Assembly: GCA_963697705.1 (NCBI GenBank)
Contig: CAVOPA010000017.1
Coordinates: forward strand, 558,001-622,000
Reading direction: 5' to 3'
From: CAVUCH01 sp963697705
Lineage (GTDB): Bacteria; Acidobacteriota; Vicinamibacteria; Vicinamibacterales; JAENWD01
Length of the DNA stretch: 64,000 nucleotides
A program made the position numbers and the translations under genes. A model generated the notes under the pieces. It did not search any database, was not told the DNA's origin, and saw only the letters and a program-made list of their open reading frames with translations. Positions within the stretch are counted from its first letter, which is position 1; each line of letters starts with the position of its first letter. This document shows positions 45,649-58,404 of the stretch, piece after piece.

Positions 45649-46647
45649 TCACCACTGTCGTGGTGCAAAGCGCAGTGGGGCCATGCGAATCCCGTTGAGT
45701 GCCGGGCGCAGGCACGCTACATACAGCCTGTCGTCGTGCTGGACGATCTCCGGCGCGGCGATGGCCAGTGTGACCAGGAGATAGCGGTCGTCGTGCACGC
45801 CGAAATCAAGCGGGTCTGGCGAGGCATACACGCGCGTTTCGGCATCGCGACCGTAGCGCTGCGTACGAAACAGGTAGAACAGGCGGGTGCGCTCGTGGTG
45901 ATAGACGAAGGGGCATTCTGCGGAGGAGGGACCCGTACCTGACGAGCCCCCAGCGCTGACGATGGTCGATGTGCTCCAGTGCCGCAGGTCGGTCGAGACG
46001 CAGCAGTACACCGCACCTTTGCCACCCTGATGCGCGGTCGTGTAGCAGTAGTAGCGTTTGCCGTAGGCCAGCACCATCGGATCTCGCGTGTTCCCGGCTG
46101 GCGCATCGGAGAACATGCCAGACCCGCCGCTCTTCGTCAGTTGCCGCACGAACGCCTTGCCGTCTACGCTCGTCGCCAGGCAGATTTGTTCCCAGTCGCC
46201 GTACAGCATGTAATACGTCGCGCCCACCTTCAGCACGAACGGCGCCTGTAAGCCGCCTTGCGTCTCGCCGACGCACGGATCGGCCATGAGCGCGACGCCT
46301 TTCGGTGTCCAGTCGCGGTCAGTGAGCCGACGAGCTTGCCATCTGTAGAACAGGCGCGTTTTGCCTGGAGCTCTTGTGAAACGGATGCACGACCAAAGCT
46401 GCCACGTGCCATCAGCGGCGCGCCACATCCCGAAGTCGACCGGCTGCTGTTCCGGACCGGTGAGCGGACCGAGGTCGGGATTGTCCGCCACTGTCCAGAA
46501 ATCGCCATCGATCTCCGGTACCCACGCCGCCTGCGACGCTGCGCTCGCCGCCTGCGGTTCGGTTATCGCACGTCGGCCAAGGAGCGCGAGCGCGCCGCGG
46601 CCCGCGGACTTCACGAACCCTCGCCGATCGATCCGTGTCGTCGGCAC
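45649..46647 (-). CDS. Exported GH43-like five-bladed beta-propeller protein
   Basis: The protein has 332 residues. The N-terminus has a Tat-type signal (RRGFVKSAGRGALALLG). The rest shows propeller features of GH43/GH32-like enzymes: VDFGMWRAADGTWQLWSCIR, GLQAPFVLKVGATYYMLYGD, NTRDPMVLAYGKRYYCYTTA and SSAECPFVYHHERTRLFYLF. The acidic residues in NTRDPM and SAECPF are where catalytic residues of GH43 usually lie, but I cannot confirm them. A role in glycan breakdown next to the Oar-type receptor is plausible. They converge with 166 bases between. Confidence 0.75.
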   Translation of the reverse strand: MPTTRIDRRGFVKSAGRGALALLGRRAITEPQAASAASQAAWVPEIDGDFWTVADNPDLGPLTGPEQQPVDFGMWRAADGTWQLWSCIRFTRAPGKTRLFYRWQARRLTDRDWTPKGVALMADPCVGETQGGLQAPFVLKVGATYYMLYGDWEQICLATSVDGKAFVRQLTKSGGSGMFSDAPAGNTRDPMVLAYGKRYYCYTTAHQGGKGAVYCCVSTDLRHWSTSTIVSAGGSSGTGPSSAECPFVYHHERTRLFYLFRTQRYGRDAETRVYASPDPLDFGVHDDRYLLVTLAIAAPEIVQHDDRLYVACLRPALNGIRMAPLRFAPRQW

Positions 46648-46864
46648 ACTCGGCCTCCTACAGTCTCTTCAGGTCTCTCCGGGTACAGAGGCATCGAGTC
46701 TCGCGTACGAAAGCCCGGAAATTGCGGAGGTGATGTCCCTTCGAGTCTGCATAAAACGCTGCCAGACGATGCGTTCACGCGGGCCTCGACCACGCAGGTC
46801 ACGTCGGATCACGTAGCGTGAAGGCCCGCGGGGCTGCCGCAAGAGTTATAATCCCGCGCTCCGG

Positions 46865-49400
46865 ATGCCATTACTCTCGGGGAGCTGTCTCGGCCCATAC
46901 GAGATACTCGACCTGCTCGGCGCGGGCGGGATGGGCGAAGTGTATCGAGCCCGTGACACGCGGCTCGATCGCACCGTGGCCCTGAAGGTCCTGCCCGGCT
47001 CGTTAACGTCGGATGAGCCGTCTCGCGCGAGGTTCCAGCGCGAGGCGAAGGCCATCTCCGCCCTGAACCATCCACACATCTGCGCCCTTTACGACCTCGG
47101 TCGGACTGACGGGATCGACTTTCTCGTCCTCGAGCTGCTGCAAGGCGAAACGTTGGCCGCACGTCTCGCGCGCGGCTCCGTTCCCCTCAGCCAGGTCCTG
47201 CGGATCGGCAGCGAGATCGCGGACGCCTTGGGCGCCGCGCACCGGCAAGGGATCGTGCACCGCGATCTCAAGCCGGCCAATGTCATGCTGACGCCCACCG
47301 GCGTCAAGCTGCTGGACTTCGGGCTCGCGAAGCCGGCTCCCATCCTGCCGTCCGGGGTCACGATGGCCCAGACGGCCGATCTCACCGCGCACGGGACGAT
47401 TGTCGGCACGCTGCAGTACATGGCCCCTGAGCAGGTACAGGGGCTCGAGGCGGACGCACGCACCGACATCTTCGCCCTCGGTGCCATCCTGCACGAGATG
47501 GTGACCGGGCGACGGGCGTTCGAGGGACAGGGGCAGGCCAGCCTCATCGCCAAGATCCTGGAGACGGACCCGCCCACCGTGTCGAGCCTGGTCCCAATAG
47601 CGCCGCCCGCACTCGATCAACTCGTCCAGCGGTGTCTCGCGAAGGATCCGGCGGATCGTTGGCAATCCGCACACGACCTCGGGCTGCAGCTGCGGTGGAT
47701 GCAGTCACAGGTGTCGGGCACGGCCATCGGCACGGCGACGGTGCGTCGCGCGCCGCAGAGGAGAGCGTGGCTCCCGTGGACCGTCGCCGCGTTGTGCGTC
47801 CTCGTCGCGGCAGGAGCACTGCTGCTGCCGTTCCGGCCTGCGGCCGTGGAGCCCGTGCCGCCGATGCGGTTCGACGTACCCCTGCCTCGCGACGCGCGCG
47901 CTGGACACGCCGCCGGACGGTCCCGTGATTTCACCCGACGGGCGATTGCTCGCGTACGCCGCCGCCCTGAAGGGCACGCGACAGGTGCTTCCGTGATCGA
48001 CCTCTCGTCGCAACAGACCGCGGCGCTTGCGGGACACAGACGGTGCCTACCTGCCATTCTGGTCGCCCGACAGCCGTGCCGTCGCGTTCTTCACGACGGA
48101 AGGGCTCAAGCAGGTGCCGGTCGGCGGCGGGTCGGCGCGGACGTTGGCCCCCGCTCCTGACGGGCGTGGCGGCACGTGGGCGCCTGGCGTGATTCTGTTC
48201 GCACCGACGCCGCTTGGCGTCATCCACCGCGTCGCGGACACGGGTGGCCGCCGCGACAGCACTGGCCATGCCGCCACCGCCCAAGGGGGGCGGTTACTGG
48301 CTTCCGCAGTTCCTTCCTGACGGAAAGACATTCCTCGTGTGGGAGACGGGCGCACGCGCGACTGTACGCCGCTTCGCTCGACCATCCCGGCACGCTGAAG
48401 CCAGTGAATACCGGGGGTGAACCGGCGGTTTATGCCGCGGGCCGCCTCTTCTTCCGGCAGGGGACCACGCTGGTGGCACGGGGATTTGACGCGCGCCGAC
48501 TCGAATTCTCGGGCGGCGTCGTGCCGCTCGCCGACAGGGGTTCCGTGTTCTCCGTTTCAACCGGCGGCGTGATCGTCTACCTGTCCGAGGCAGTTCGGCT
48601 CACGCAGCTGACCTGGTTCAATCGAGACGGCACGCGCAGAGGGACCCTTGGCGATCCGGGATACATAGGGGGCGTCGCGCTGGCTCCAAGCGGCCGGCGC
48701 GTGGCGGTGTTTCGTGACACGGGCGGAAACGTCGACCTCTGGATCGTCGACGTGACGACTGGCATCACGTCGCGGCTGACCAGTGACCCGGCACGCGACA
48801 CTGATCCGGCGTGGTCACCAGACGAGCGGACGATCGCCTTCACGTCCAGCCGGTCGGGCCAGTATGCCGTGTACTCGAAGAGTCTTGTCGACGGAAAAGA
48901 GGAGCCGCTCACGCGGGGCGACGCCATGGTTGTTGACACCTGGACACCCGACGGCCAGTCGGTGGTCGTGCGAACCGTGGGCAGGGCCGTGTACACCGTG
49001 TCCGTGCACGGTGACCGCACGCCACACCTGCTCGTCGACACTCCCTACACGGAGGACGAGCTGCATCTCTCGCCGGACGGGCGATGGGTCGCATTCAACT
49101 CCGACGAGTCGGGCCGGTTTGAGGTCTACGTCGCGTCGTTCCCCGGATTCACGTCCAAGCAGCAGCTCTCCGTGCACGGTGGCGTGCAGCCGCAGTGGCG
49201 TGCCGATGGACGCGAGCTCTTCTACCTGGCGCCCGACGGTACCCTCATGAGCGTGGGCGTGAAACCCGGTGGTGAGTTGGGCCAACCGTCCGCAGTACGC
49301 GGTCACCGCAGACGGCCAGCGCTTTCTTGCTCTTGACGCTGGCGAGAGTCGTGCACAGACCTTCACGTTCCTGCTGAATCTGATCCGAACCGGGAGAGAC
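46865..49400 (+). pseudogene. Ser/Thr protein kinase with PD40 propeller, multiply frameshifted
   Basis: The kinase domain is intact to about residue 270: LGAGGMGEVYRARD, VALKVL, HRDLKPANVM, LDFGLAKP and MAPEQVQG. A membrane helix follows (WTVAALCVLVAAGALLLPF). The C-terminal propeller is spread over several frames: LDTPPDGPVISPDGRLLAYA, DGAYLPFWSPDSRAVAFFTT, GYWLPQFLPDGKTFLVWETG, a long stretch from 48380 to 49260, and YAVTADGQRFLALDAGESRA. At least five shifts occur in 1.4 kb. The usual LNW-type end is replaced by repeat copy 3. The kinase half could still be made as a membrane protein of about 350 residues. Confidence 0.75.
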
Positions 49401-49413
49401 CACAGGGAAGTAA

Positions 49414-49545
49414 GCGCTCAGGTCCCTGGCGCCACCATCCAGTTGCGAAACTCGTCCCAGACACCGCGCCAACATCCCTCGCTTTGCTCGGTCTGTTGAC
49501 GGCGTCGCCGTCCTCAGGCCCGCGAGCGGGCCTCGAGTCTCTCGC
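49414..49545. repeat. tRNA-tail repeat element, copy 3 (long form)
   Basis: This copy has an extra 5' part shared with copy 4: GCTCAGGTCCCTGGCGCCAC, then CAGTTGCGAAACTCGTCCCA. The core is CGCCAACATCCCTCGCTTTG with CTCGGTCTGTTGACGGCG. The hairpin at 49517-49532 has arms GGCCCGC and GCGGGCC with loop GA. It begins where the kinase at 46865 ends. Confidence 0.8.
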
Positions 49546-49639
49546 GTCATCCACTCTCCCTCGGTCAGCACTCCCTCGCGCTGCTCGGCGTTTTTTGGCA
49601 CCTCACGGCTTGCCGCAAGCAATCATCACGGCAACACCG

Positions 49640-50054
49640 TCATCGCCGGCACGCCCGCCTCTGGTTGAACAGCGGCGAGGCTTCGGCAACATGGTAAAGA
49701 GACGACGCGCCGTGTGAGTCGTCGTTGACGGTGTGATTGCAAAGATCCGCGAGCATGAAGTTGCAGGGACCGTTGTTCAGCCACACCCGATCGATGCGCT
49801 TGTCGGCCCTTTTGATGTCGAGGAAGGAGGCGAACTCGCCGATCTCGCTGAAGGGCACCTGAAAAGGGACGGCGACCGCGACCCAGAGCAGAAGCTCGTC
49901 GCCCACGGCTTTGACGAGCGAGTCGCCCGCGGGCTCGTGGATGTACGCGCCGAGCGTCAGGACCTGGCTCCTTGGCCCGAGGTCGATCCGCGGAGAATAG
50001 CTCGACCGGACGGATCTGGATCGTGTTTTGCGCAAACGTGAAGGACAGCGCCAA
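49640..50054 (-). CDS. Protein of unknown function (frameshifted)
   Basis: It begins MALSFTFAQNTIQIRPVELF. At about 49998 the frame shifts, and the continuation is SPRIDLGPRSQVLTLGAYIH, EPAGDSLVKAVGDELLLWVA and FSEIGEFASFLDIKRADKRI, stopping at 49640. These pieces are clearly protein-like and unlike the antisense noise around them. About 135 residues. I recognise no family. It diverges from the secreted gene at 50108 with 53 bases between starts. Confidence 0.5.
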
Positions 50055-50107
50055 TGCGGCGTTACGGCGCGCTGCGCGTCAGATGAACATTTGCGTCGGA
50101 GGCTGAC

Positions 50108-50590
50108 ATGAATGCTCCGGGGATTCGCCTGTTGTCTGTCGGGTCGCTGCTGTTCGCCACGTCGTTCGCACCTGCACGGTCCGTCGAGAACGTCGGCGGA
50201 TGCACGCCCGGCACGTACCTCGCCGTCGAAGGCAGCGGCACCCGGAGCATCTGGACGTTCTCGAGCGACGGCACGTTCCAGGCGACGAGCTCGGCGGAGA
50301 CGCTGTTCACCTTCAGTCACATCCAGGGCGCGTGGCAGCGGGAAGGCGGCCGTGGCGCACGGGCGGTCGGTCTCGACTTCGGGTTCGCCTCGCAGCAGGC
50401 GGGCGCCGGCGTTCCGCCGCAGTGGACGACGCGCATCGACGCCGCGTTGGAGTTTTCGAAGGACTGCCAGCAGGTCACCGGCACCTTCGACTTGCGCTTC
50501 TACGACGTCCCCGACGATCCGCTTGCGGCGTTGACGACGGCTCCGAACGGCAGCGATACGTTGATCGGGCGACGGCTTCAGGTCCCGTGA
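50108..50590 (+). CDS. Small secreted protein, probable lipocalin-like beta-barrel
   Basis: The protein has 160 residues; GGAGG lies 5 bases before the ATG. A signal peptide ends near ARSVENVGG. The mature part has GTYLAVEGSGTRSIWTFSSD, GTFQATSSAETLFTFSHIQG and AWQREGGRGARAVGLDFGFA, a strand pattern as in small lipocalin-like secreted proteins. The function is unknown. Confidence 0.65.
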   Translation: MNAPGIRLLSVGSLLFATSFAPARSVENVGGCTPGTYLAVEGSGTRSIWTFSSDGTFQATSSAETLFTFSHIQGAWQREGGRGARAVGLDFGFASQQAGAGVPPQWTTRIDAALEFSKDCQQVTGTFDLRFYDVPDDPLAALTTAPNGSDTLIGRRLQVP

Positions 50591-50921
50591 CGCGGCCAGC
50601 GGTTCTAAGTGCTGCAGTCGGTTTGCCGGCTGGCGTTGCCGGCGGTCATCCAGTCAACCTCGTTCTGAACTGGTTCGAGGAGTTGTGCGCGAAGGCACCG
50701 ATGCAGAGACGGGCTCTCCCAGCCGTTGCTGAGAGTCGGTCCCTCCCTCGGGTCCGACCGGTCATGTCGCAGACGCGCTGCTCGCAGAGGCTGATACCGG
50801 ACGATCGGGCCGCGAACCCGGAGCAGCTTCCTTGGGTGATGCCCCATCAACGGGCCGTGAATCAGGCACGTTCCCCCCGAGTTCCACAAGGGCCTGGACG
50901 CCGGGTGCGGACTGCGTGCGG
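50591..50921. other. Intergenic stretch without a supported gene
   Basis: These 331 bases lie between converging genes. No frame has a start signal or a recognisable motif, and I see no strong hairpin. Confidence 0.5.
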
Positions 50922-53900
50922 TCAGCCTGCTCGAAATTCGCGCACAATTCTCGATTGCCTGAAGCGAGTCTGCAGTGGCCCTTCCCTGATCGACGCAGCG
51001 AGATCCCTGAGCACCCGTTGTGTCGCCGCACGGCACTCTTCTGCTTCCTCGGATTGGTGCAGCCTCGCATGGGCGGCGGCGAGTGCAGCTGAGATCTTCC
51101 ACTGAACCGACGGACACGGGTGCCGCTGCAAGGTGGACAGCCCCGCCTCATAGTGCGCAACGGCCTCTCGTGGCCGGTCCTCCATCGCGGCAACGTCGCC
51201 GAGCAGCTTGCGCGCCCAGGCGACGTGCTTCCGTCGGCGTGTGGTCCTGGCGAGGTCGAGAGATGCCGTCGCACAGGTGCCGGCTTCGGCAGGGTTGCCC
51301 TTGGCCAGCCAGTACTCGGCACGTGCGGAATGGAAACGAATCGTGTACACCCAGCGGAACCACTCATCTTCGGCCAGCAACCTTCCGGCCGCTGCCAGAT
51401 GCTCGTCTGCCCTGTCGGGTTCCCCGAGACCGAGATGGTTGAGGGCGAGATTGATCCGCGAGTTCACGTCCCCTTCGGGAAAATTCATTTCTCGCGCAAT
51501 GATGATGCCTTCCCCGTTCAGGCGGACCGCCTCCTCGATGTCGAACATCTCGCTGTGCAACCACGCCAGCGTGTTGGGCAGCCGCGGCAGCCAGTATCGC
51601 TCGTGATTGATCTCGCTGAGTCGCATGCCTTCGCCCAGATCGGCCAGAGAATCGGAAAGGCGGCCGAAGTTGCCCAGGCCAAGCCCGCGGATGAACAGCA
51701 GGCAGACGATGTGGAAGCTCGAACCTCGATGACGGGCCTCTGCGAGGGCCCATTCACAGGGTGCCAGGGCATCCTCGTACTCCAGACGCCAGCCGTGCAG
51801 AGCCGCGCCGTACCCCACCCCTTCAATCACATGCAGCGGAACCGGCGAGCGAAATCGGGTCTGCAAGACCGGAAGAGCCGGCGTACTCCACGTCTCCGCG
51901 GCATCGAGGTCCCCCATGCACATGCGCTCCATCGCCAGCACGATTTGCGACGACGCGACGGCGGTGTCGCTCGTTGCAGCACGCGCCAGTTCGAGCGCCT
52001 TGACGCCGAGCGCACGCGTCTCGCTGGTGCGCTTCAGATTGAACAGCGCAAGCGCGGCGCCGCATACCGCATCGACTTGGGATTCGACAAGGCCGGCATC
52101 GGAGGCGGCCCTTTCTGCCAGGCCGAAGTCCGCAACCGCATTCTCGAACTCGCTGACGTTGAGATGAAGTTCGGCTTGCAGCATCCCCGCCTCGAGAATC
52201 AGTCGATCCCGGAGCGGCGCTTCAAGGCGGTCGGCATTGGCGATGGCGCGTCTGCACAAATCGCTCGCTTCGTGGTTGGCGTACACCCTGGCGGCATTCC
52301 TGGCGGCCTGGAGAAACCAGTGCGCGGCTCGCTCGAATTCCCTTGCGGACGCGTAATGAATGGCCAGGTCGGCGGCGACCCTGGATGGGTCGTGCTGGTT
52401 GAGATCGGCAAGGCCATTGGCAATCAGCCGGCTCCATTCCGCTCGACGCGCCGGCGTCACTGCCGCGTAGAAGGCCTCCTGGTAGAGCACATGGACGAAG
52501 GTATAGCGCTGACCCGGAAGCACATCGGCGGGACCGCTTTCCCCAATGAGGGTGATAAGTGAATGAACCGACTCGAGCCGGGTGAGACGCTGCTCTGCGT
52601 CCGGTACGGGGCATCCGACTGCGATCGCCGTAAGCCGGGAGTCGAACTCCATGCCCTGAAGCGCCGCAGCCATCATCAGAAGCCTGTCATCCGCGTCGAG
52701 CAGCTGGATGTTGCGCTGGATGACGCTCTGTATGGACACGGGCAGTGAGTGGCGAACCTGGTCGAGGGACCACTCCATGTGCCACTGACCGTCGTGCCGG
52801 CGCGCAGCGCCGCGCTGTATCAGGTCGCGAGCGATCTCACTCAGGAAGAAGGGATTCCCGTTGCTGCGCGCCTGGACGACCGCGGCAAGCTCCCCCGGGA
52901 ACCGGTTGTCCGGGAACACCACATCCAGATAGTGCGCCGTCTCCTCTCGATTGAGCCGCCGCAGGGGCAGCTCTACGAGCAGGCGGCGTTTGACCAGTTC
53001 GTGACGAACCGACACGAAGGGATGTGCCGACAGCGACATCTCCGTCTGCCGGTATGCACACGCGAGAAGAACGCGCGTCAGGTTGGGCCTGCTCAGAAGA
53101 TACGCCAGGACCTCGACCGTGGATGCGTCGGCCCAGTGGAGATCGTCGATCGCGATGACAAGGGGGAGCACGGCCGTGACATGGGCGACGAAGCTGGCAA
53201 GCTCGCGCTTCACCCGCTCCGGCGATGCTACCCTGGCCCGTTCCGAAACGGATGCGAACGCGGGATCCGCTGTGGACCACAGCGGAGCGATCTGCACGTA
53301 CCAGGTTGGCGCCGTCAGTTTCAACAGCCGCGTGATGACCGCGTGCTCGCCGGCACGTGTGAGGCGGTCCAGACTGTCGAGCACTGGAAGAAACGCTTCA
53401 GCGCCGGCGAGCCGCTGCGAGCAGGCGGAAAACGTCACGAGTTGTCCCGGCGCGTTCTCGATGCCGGCAATGAAGTGTTCGAGCAGAGTCGTCTTGCCGG
53501 CGCCTGGCTCACCCGTCAGACACACGATGCGGACACCGCCCGCACTGACCGCCTCGAGGCTTTCCTGCAGTATCCGATGTTCCTCGTCTCGAGGCAGGAA
53601 TGGCCCCTGCAGCGACCGCGAGACACCATGCAGCGTGCGAGGTGGGCTCGCGAGGTCACGCTGCAGGGATGCGATTTCCGACGAGAGCGACGTGTCGCTC
53701 GTGCCGCGTCGATCCCGGTCCGACCGCCAGTGGTCGATTTCGTCGCTGTAGGCATAGACCGTGTCCTGCCGCGCGTGCGCATGACGGTGAACTGGCAGGA
53801 GTTCATCCTTCTCCCAGCGCTGAACGGTGCGGACCGACGTCTTCAGGTAGTTGGCGATCTCCTTCCAGGACTCGAATCTCGTCCGCGCAGACCCATCCAT
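50922..53900 (-). CDS. HTH - AAA ATPase - TPR transcriptional regulator (STAND-like)
   Basis: The protein has 992 residues. An N-terminal helix-turn-helix (SWKEIANYLKTSVRTVQRWE) is of the kind often fused to acidobacterial regulators. An AAA_16 NTPase follows, with Walker A LTGEPGAGKTTLLEHF near 140 and Walker B VIAIDDLHWADASTVEVLAY near 245. The C-terminal 500 residues are helical repeats of TPR type (SAREFERAAHWFLQAARNAA, MLQAELHLNVSEFENAVADF). This is the MalT/STAND design, where ligand binding to the repeats frees the ATPase. The HTH is N-terminal, unlike MalT. No membrane segment is seen. It diverges from the cupin gene at 54090. Confidence 0.85.
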   Translation of the reverse strand: MDGSARTRFESWKEIANYLKTSVRTVQRWEKDELLPVHRHAHARQDTVYAYSDEIDHWRSDRDRRGTSDTSLSSEIASLQRDLASPPRTLHGVSRSLQGPFLPRDEEHRILQESLEAVSAGGVRIVCLTGEPGAGKTTLLEHFIAGIENAPGQLVTFSACSQRLAGAEAFLPVLDSLDRLTRAGEHAVITRLLKLTAPTWYVQIAPLWSTADPAFASVSERARVASPERVKRELASFVAHVTAVLPLVIAIDDLHWADASTVEVLAYLLSRPNLTRVLLACAYRQTEMSLSAHPFVSVRHELVKRRLLVELPLRRLNREETAHYLDVVFPDNRFPGELAAVVQARSNGNPFFLSEIARDLIQRGAARRHDGQWHMEWSLDQVRHSLPVSIQSVIQRNIQLLDADDRLLMMAAALQGMEFDSRLTAIAVGCPVPDAEQRLTRLESVHSLITLIGESGPADVLPGQRYTFVHVLYQEAFYAAVTPARRAEWSRLIANGLADLNQHDPSRVAADLAIHYASAREFERAAHWFLQAARNAARVYANHEASDLCRRAIANADRLEAPLRDRLILEAGMLQAELHLNVSEFENAVADFGLAERAASDAGLVESQVDAVCGAALALFNLKRTSETRALGVKALELARAATSDTAVASSQIVLAMERMCMGDLDAAETWSTPALPVLQTRFRSPVPLHVIEGVGYGAALHGWRLEYEDALAPCEWALAEARHRGSSFHIVCLLFIRGLGLGNFGRLSDSLADLGEGMRLSEINHERYWLPRLPNTLAWLHSEMFDIEEAVRLNGEGIIIAREMNFPEGDVNSRINLALNHLGLGEPDRADEHLAAAGRLLAEDEWFRWVYTIRFHSARAEYWLAKGNPAEAGTCATASLDLARTTRRRKHVAWARKLLGDVAAMEDRPREAVAHYEAGLSTLQRHPCPSVQWKISAALAAAHARLHQSEEAEECRAATQRVLRDLAASIREGPLQTRFRQSRIVREFRAG

Positions 53901-54089
53901 GAAGTGAATCCTACCCCTCGTCGTGCAGTGAACCAGATCGTCGCCGTCCTTTCAATCACCGGCTCCGCTCACGGGACGACGATGCGCGACAAAGTGCGAC
54001 AGGCGCAGTTTGCGCCTTGATCCTGATCGTCTACGTTGGCACCTTGGAGCCCTCGGCGGCATCGTCGAATGCACAAGAGGAGGACTCTC

Positions 54090-54464
54090 ATGGTGACAGA
54101 AAAGACCAGGTTGCCCGTCGTCTTGGAGGCTCCAGGCGTGACCATCCAGTCAACGGACTGGAACGGCATGGCGGCTCTCTACGTGCGCCTCAGTGCCGGT
54201 GCGGATTTTACGCCCGTTCTGAAAGGGCTGGCCGACGATCTGTGCAGTTGTCCGCACTGGGGGTACGTCACGAAAGGCGCCATCCATCTGAAGTACAAGG
54301 ATGGCGGCGAGGAGATCGCACGGGCCGGCGATCTGTGGCACACACCGCCGGGGCATACAGCGTGGTGCAACGAGGACAGCGAATACATCGAGTTCAGCCC
54401 GCAACACGAGCTCGCGACACTGCTCGATCACGTTCGTAAACAGGTTCAGGCTTCGTTGCGGTGA
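54090..54464 (+). CDS. Single-domain cupin protein
   Basis: The protein has 124 residues; GGAGG lies 6 bases before the ATG. The cupin strands include PHWGYVTKGAIHLKYKDG (motif 1 with His) and GDLWHTPPGHTAWCNEDSEY (motif 2). H and E ligands are partly conserved, so metal binding is likely but not certain. The promoter region is shared with the large regulator at 53900. A strong hairpin lies 52 bases after the stop. Confidence 0.82.
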   Translation: MVTEKTRLPVVLEAPGVTIQSTDWNGMAALYVRLSAGADFTPVLKGLADDLCSCPHWGYVTKGAIHLKYKDGGEEIARAGDLWHTPPGHTAWCNEDSEYIEFSPQHELATLLDHVRKQVQASLR

Positions 54465-54516
54465 TGGAGTCTCGACGCCTGGCCTGAACGTGCACGCTAC
54501 GACGCTGTTTGTGAAA

Positions 54517-54558
54517 CGGTCTCTGTTAGCGGGCGCATTCACCCGCTAACAGAGACCG
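54517..54558. terminator. Perfect 17-bp inverted repeat with 8-base loop
   Basis: The arms CGGTCTCTGTTAGCGGG and CCCGCTAACAGAGACCG pair without mismatch around CGCATTCA. It lies 52 bases after the cupin stop. There is no T-run on the plus strand, so it is at best an atypical rho-independent terminator. A protein-binding site or mobile-element end is an alternative. Confidence 0.5.
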
Positions 54559-54594
54559 GTCGGACGTCTTCGCTCGAAAAGCGGACGTCCACCA

Positions 54595-54630
54595 GTTGCG
54601 AAACTTGCCCCGGACGCCCGCCAGATTTCA
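54595..54630. repeat. Partial copy of the 5' part of the tRNA-tail repeat element
   Basis: CAGTTGCGAAACTTGCCCC followed by GGACGCCCGCCAG resembles the 5' part of copies 3 and 4 up to the CGCCA. The core with CTCGCTACGCTCGG is missing. It lies beyond the 3' end of the kinase at 54848. Confidence 0.5.
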
Positions 54631-54847
54631 CTCGCAGACGCCTGGAGCTTCATCTTGGCAAGCGAGCGCTCAGTTCTCGAGCGAAGTCTGTCCCGCCGAC
54701 GCCAACGCCACTTCCGGTGAGCGTCCCAATCTTCGTCTCGGCGCCTGTTTGCGCGCGTGGTGCCGTTCGATCACTGCGCCATCATCTGCAGCCGGCGCGA
54801 CGACATTCGACGTGCTCGCAGCCGCCCGCCGCGCACGTCGCGAGGTC

Positions 54848-57522
<2,675 letters not shown>

Positions 57523-57723
57523 GTCATGCCCGTGCGTTCTGCTGGATGGGCTTCATGATACGCGCAATCTCGGGGGTGTACCGCGAGATGACAATCAGGA
57601 CGTACGGGACCTGTCAGAAGATTCTGGCCCTGATGGAAAGGGCTGAGACGCCCGGCGGTCAGCACACGCCATCGCGATCGCGAGTCCCGTCGACCCACAC
57701 CGGCGGCCAATCCGGCAGCACAC

Positions 57724-58206
57724 TTACCGCTTGTCGAACACCTCCACGTCGTGGACGGTTTGTCCCTTTGCATTCGTCCCGTCGGTGGTGATGGTCATGA
57801 CCTTGCCATCCTTGGAGATCACGCGGGTGCCCGTCGCCACGACCTTGCCGGCCTTCTTCTGTGTGAACTCCCCCGTGAACGCGTCGATCCGCTTCAACGA
57901 CAGTGCGTCGGCTTCCCGCGTGCCGGTAATGGGTCGATCCTTTCCGTCGTAATTGACGGTCCATTGCCCGGATGTGGGCGTTCCGTCAGCAGCAACGCCC
58001 TTCGAAGTCGCCTTGATCTCCTGTCCGGCGACAACGTAAGTTCGTGTTTCGCTCCTGGGTGCGGGACCGGGGTTGTACGTCGACTTCGTGATGCTGAGCT
58101 CCCACGTGCCGACCAGCGGATCGACGGCTTGCGCGGTCAGATGACTGATCCCCAACGCCGCCAGAATTGTTCCAAGGGTGACGGTGCGCAGAAATGTTCG
58201 CATCAT
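57724..58206 (-). CDS. Secreted protein of unknown function, lipocalin-like
   Basis: The protein has 160 residues; AGGAGG lies 5 bases before the first of two ATGs. The signal peptide is MMRTFLRTVTLGTILAALGI with cleavage near LTAQA. The mature chain has DPLVGTWELSITKSTYNPGP, SGQWTVNYDGKDRPITGTRE and GKVMTITTDGTNAKGQTVHD. The LVGTWELxxxKS start is common in small secreted proteins of Acidobacteria and Bacteroidota with a beta-sheet fold. The function is unknown. Confidence 0.75.
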   Translation of the reverse strand: MMRTFLRTVTLGTILAALGISHLTAQAVDPLVGTWELSITKSTYNPGPAPRSETRTYVVAGQEIKATSKGVAADGTPTSGQWTVNYDGKDRPITGTREADALSLKRIDAFTGEFTQKKAGKVVATGTRVISKDGKVMTITTDGTNAKGQTVHDVEVFDKR

Positions 58207-58404
58207 CCTATCCTCCTGCATAAGCGTGTGACGTCTTCCCGCTCGAAGAAAGGCCTGCATGTCGCAACGAGCGGCAGCGCAAACCTTTCAAGATCGGGTT
58301 CGGGCCGTAAGCGCATGGCGTAGTCGAGTCCGATCACGGCCCGGCACTGCCACGCGATTCGAGAGAATTCAATCCTCGGATTGAGACAGGTGTCGGCAGG
58401 TTGC

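Noticed and set aside
46865..49400. Treating the kinase as intact after frame correction
   Set aside because: At least five shifts within 1.4 kb and loss of the usual C-terminal end go beyond the rate seen in neighbouring genes, so decay is likely.
51120..52562. 480-codon plus-strand frame opposite the HTH-AAA-TPR regulator
   Set aside because: The minus strand carries a complete regulator with Walker motifs; this frame has none.
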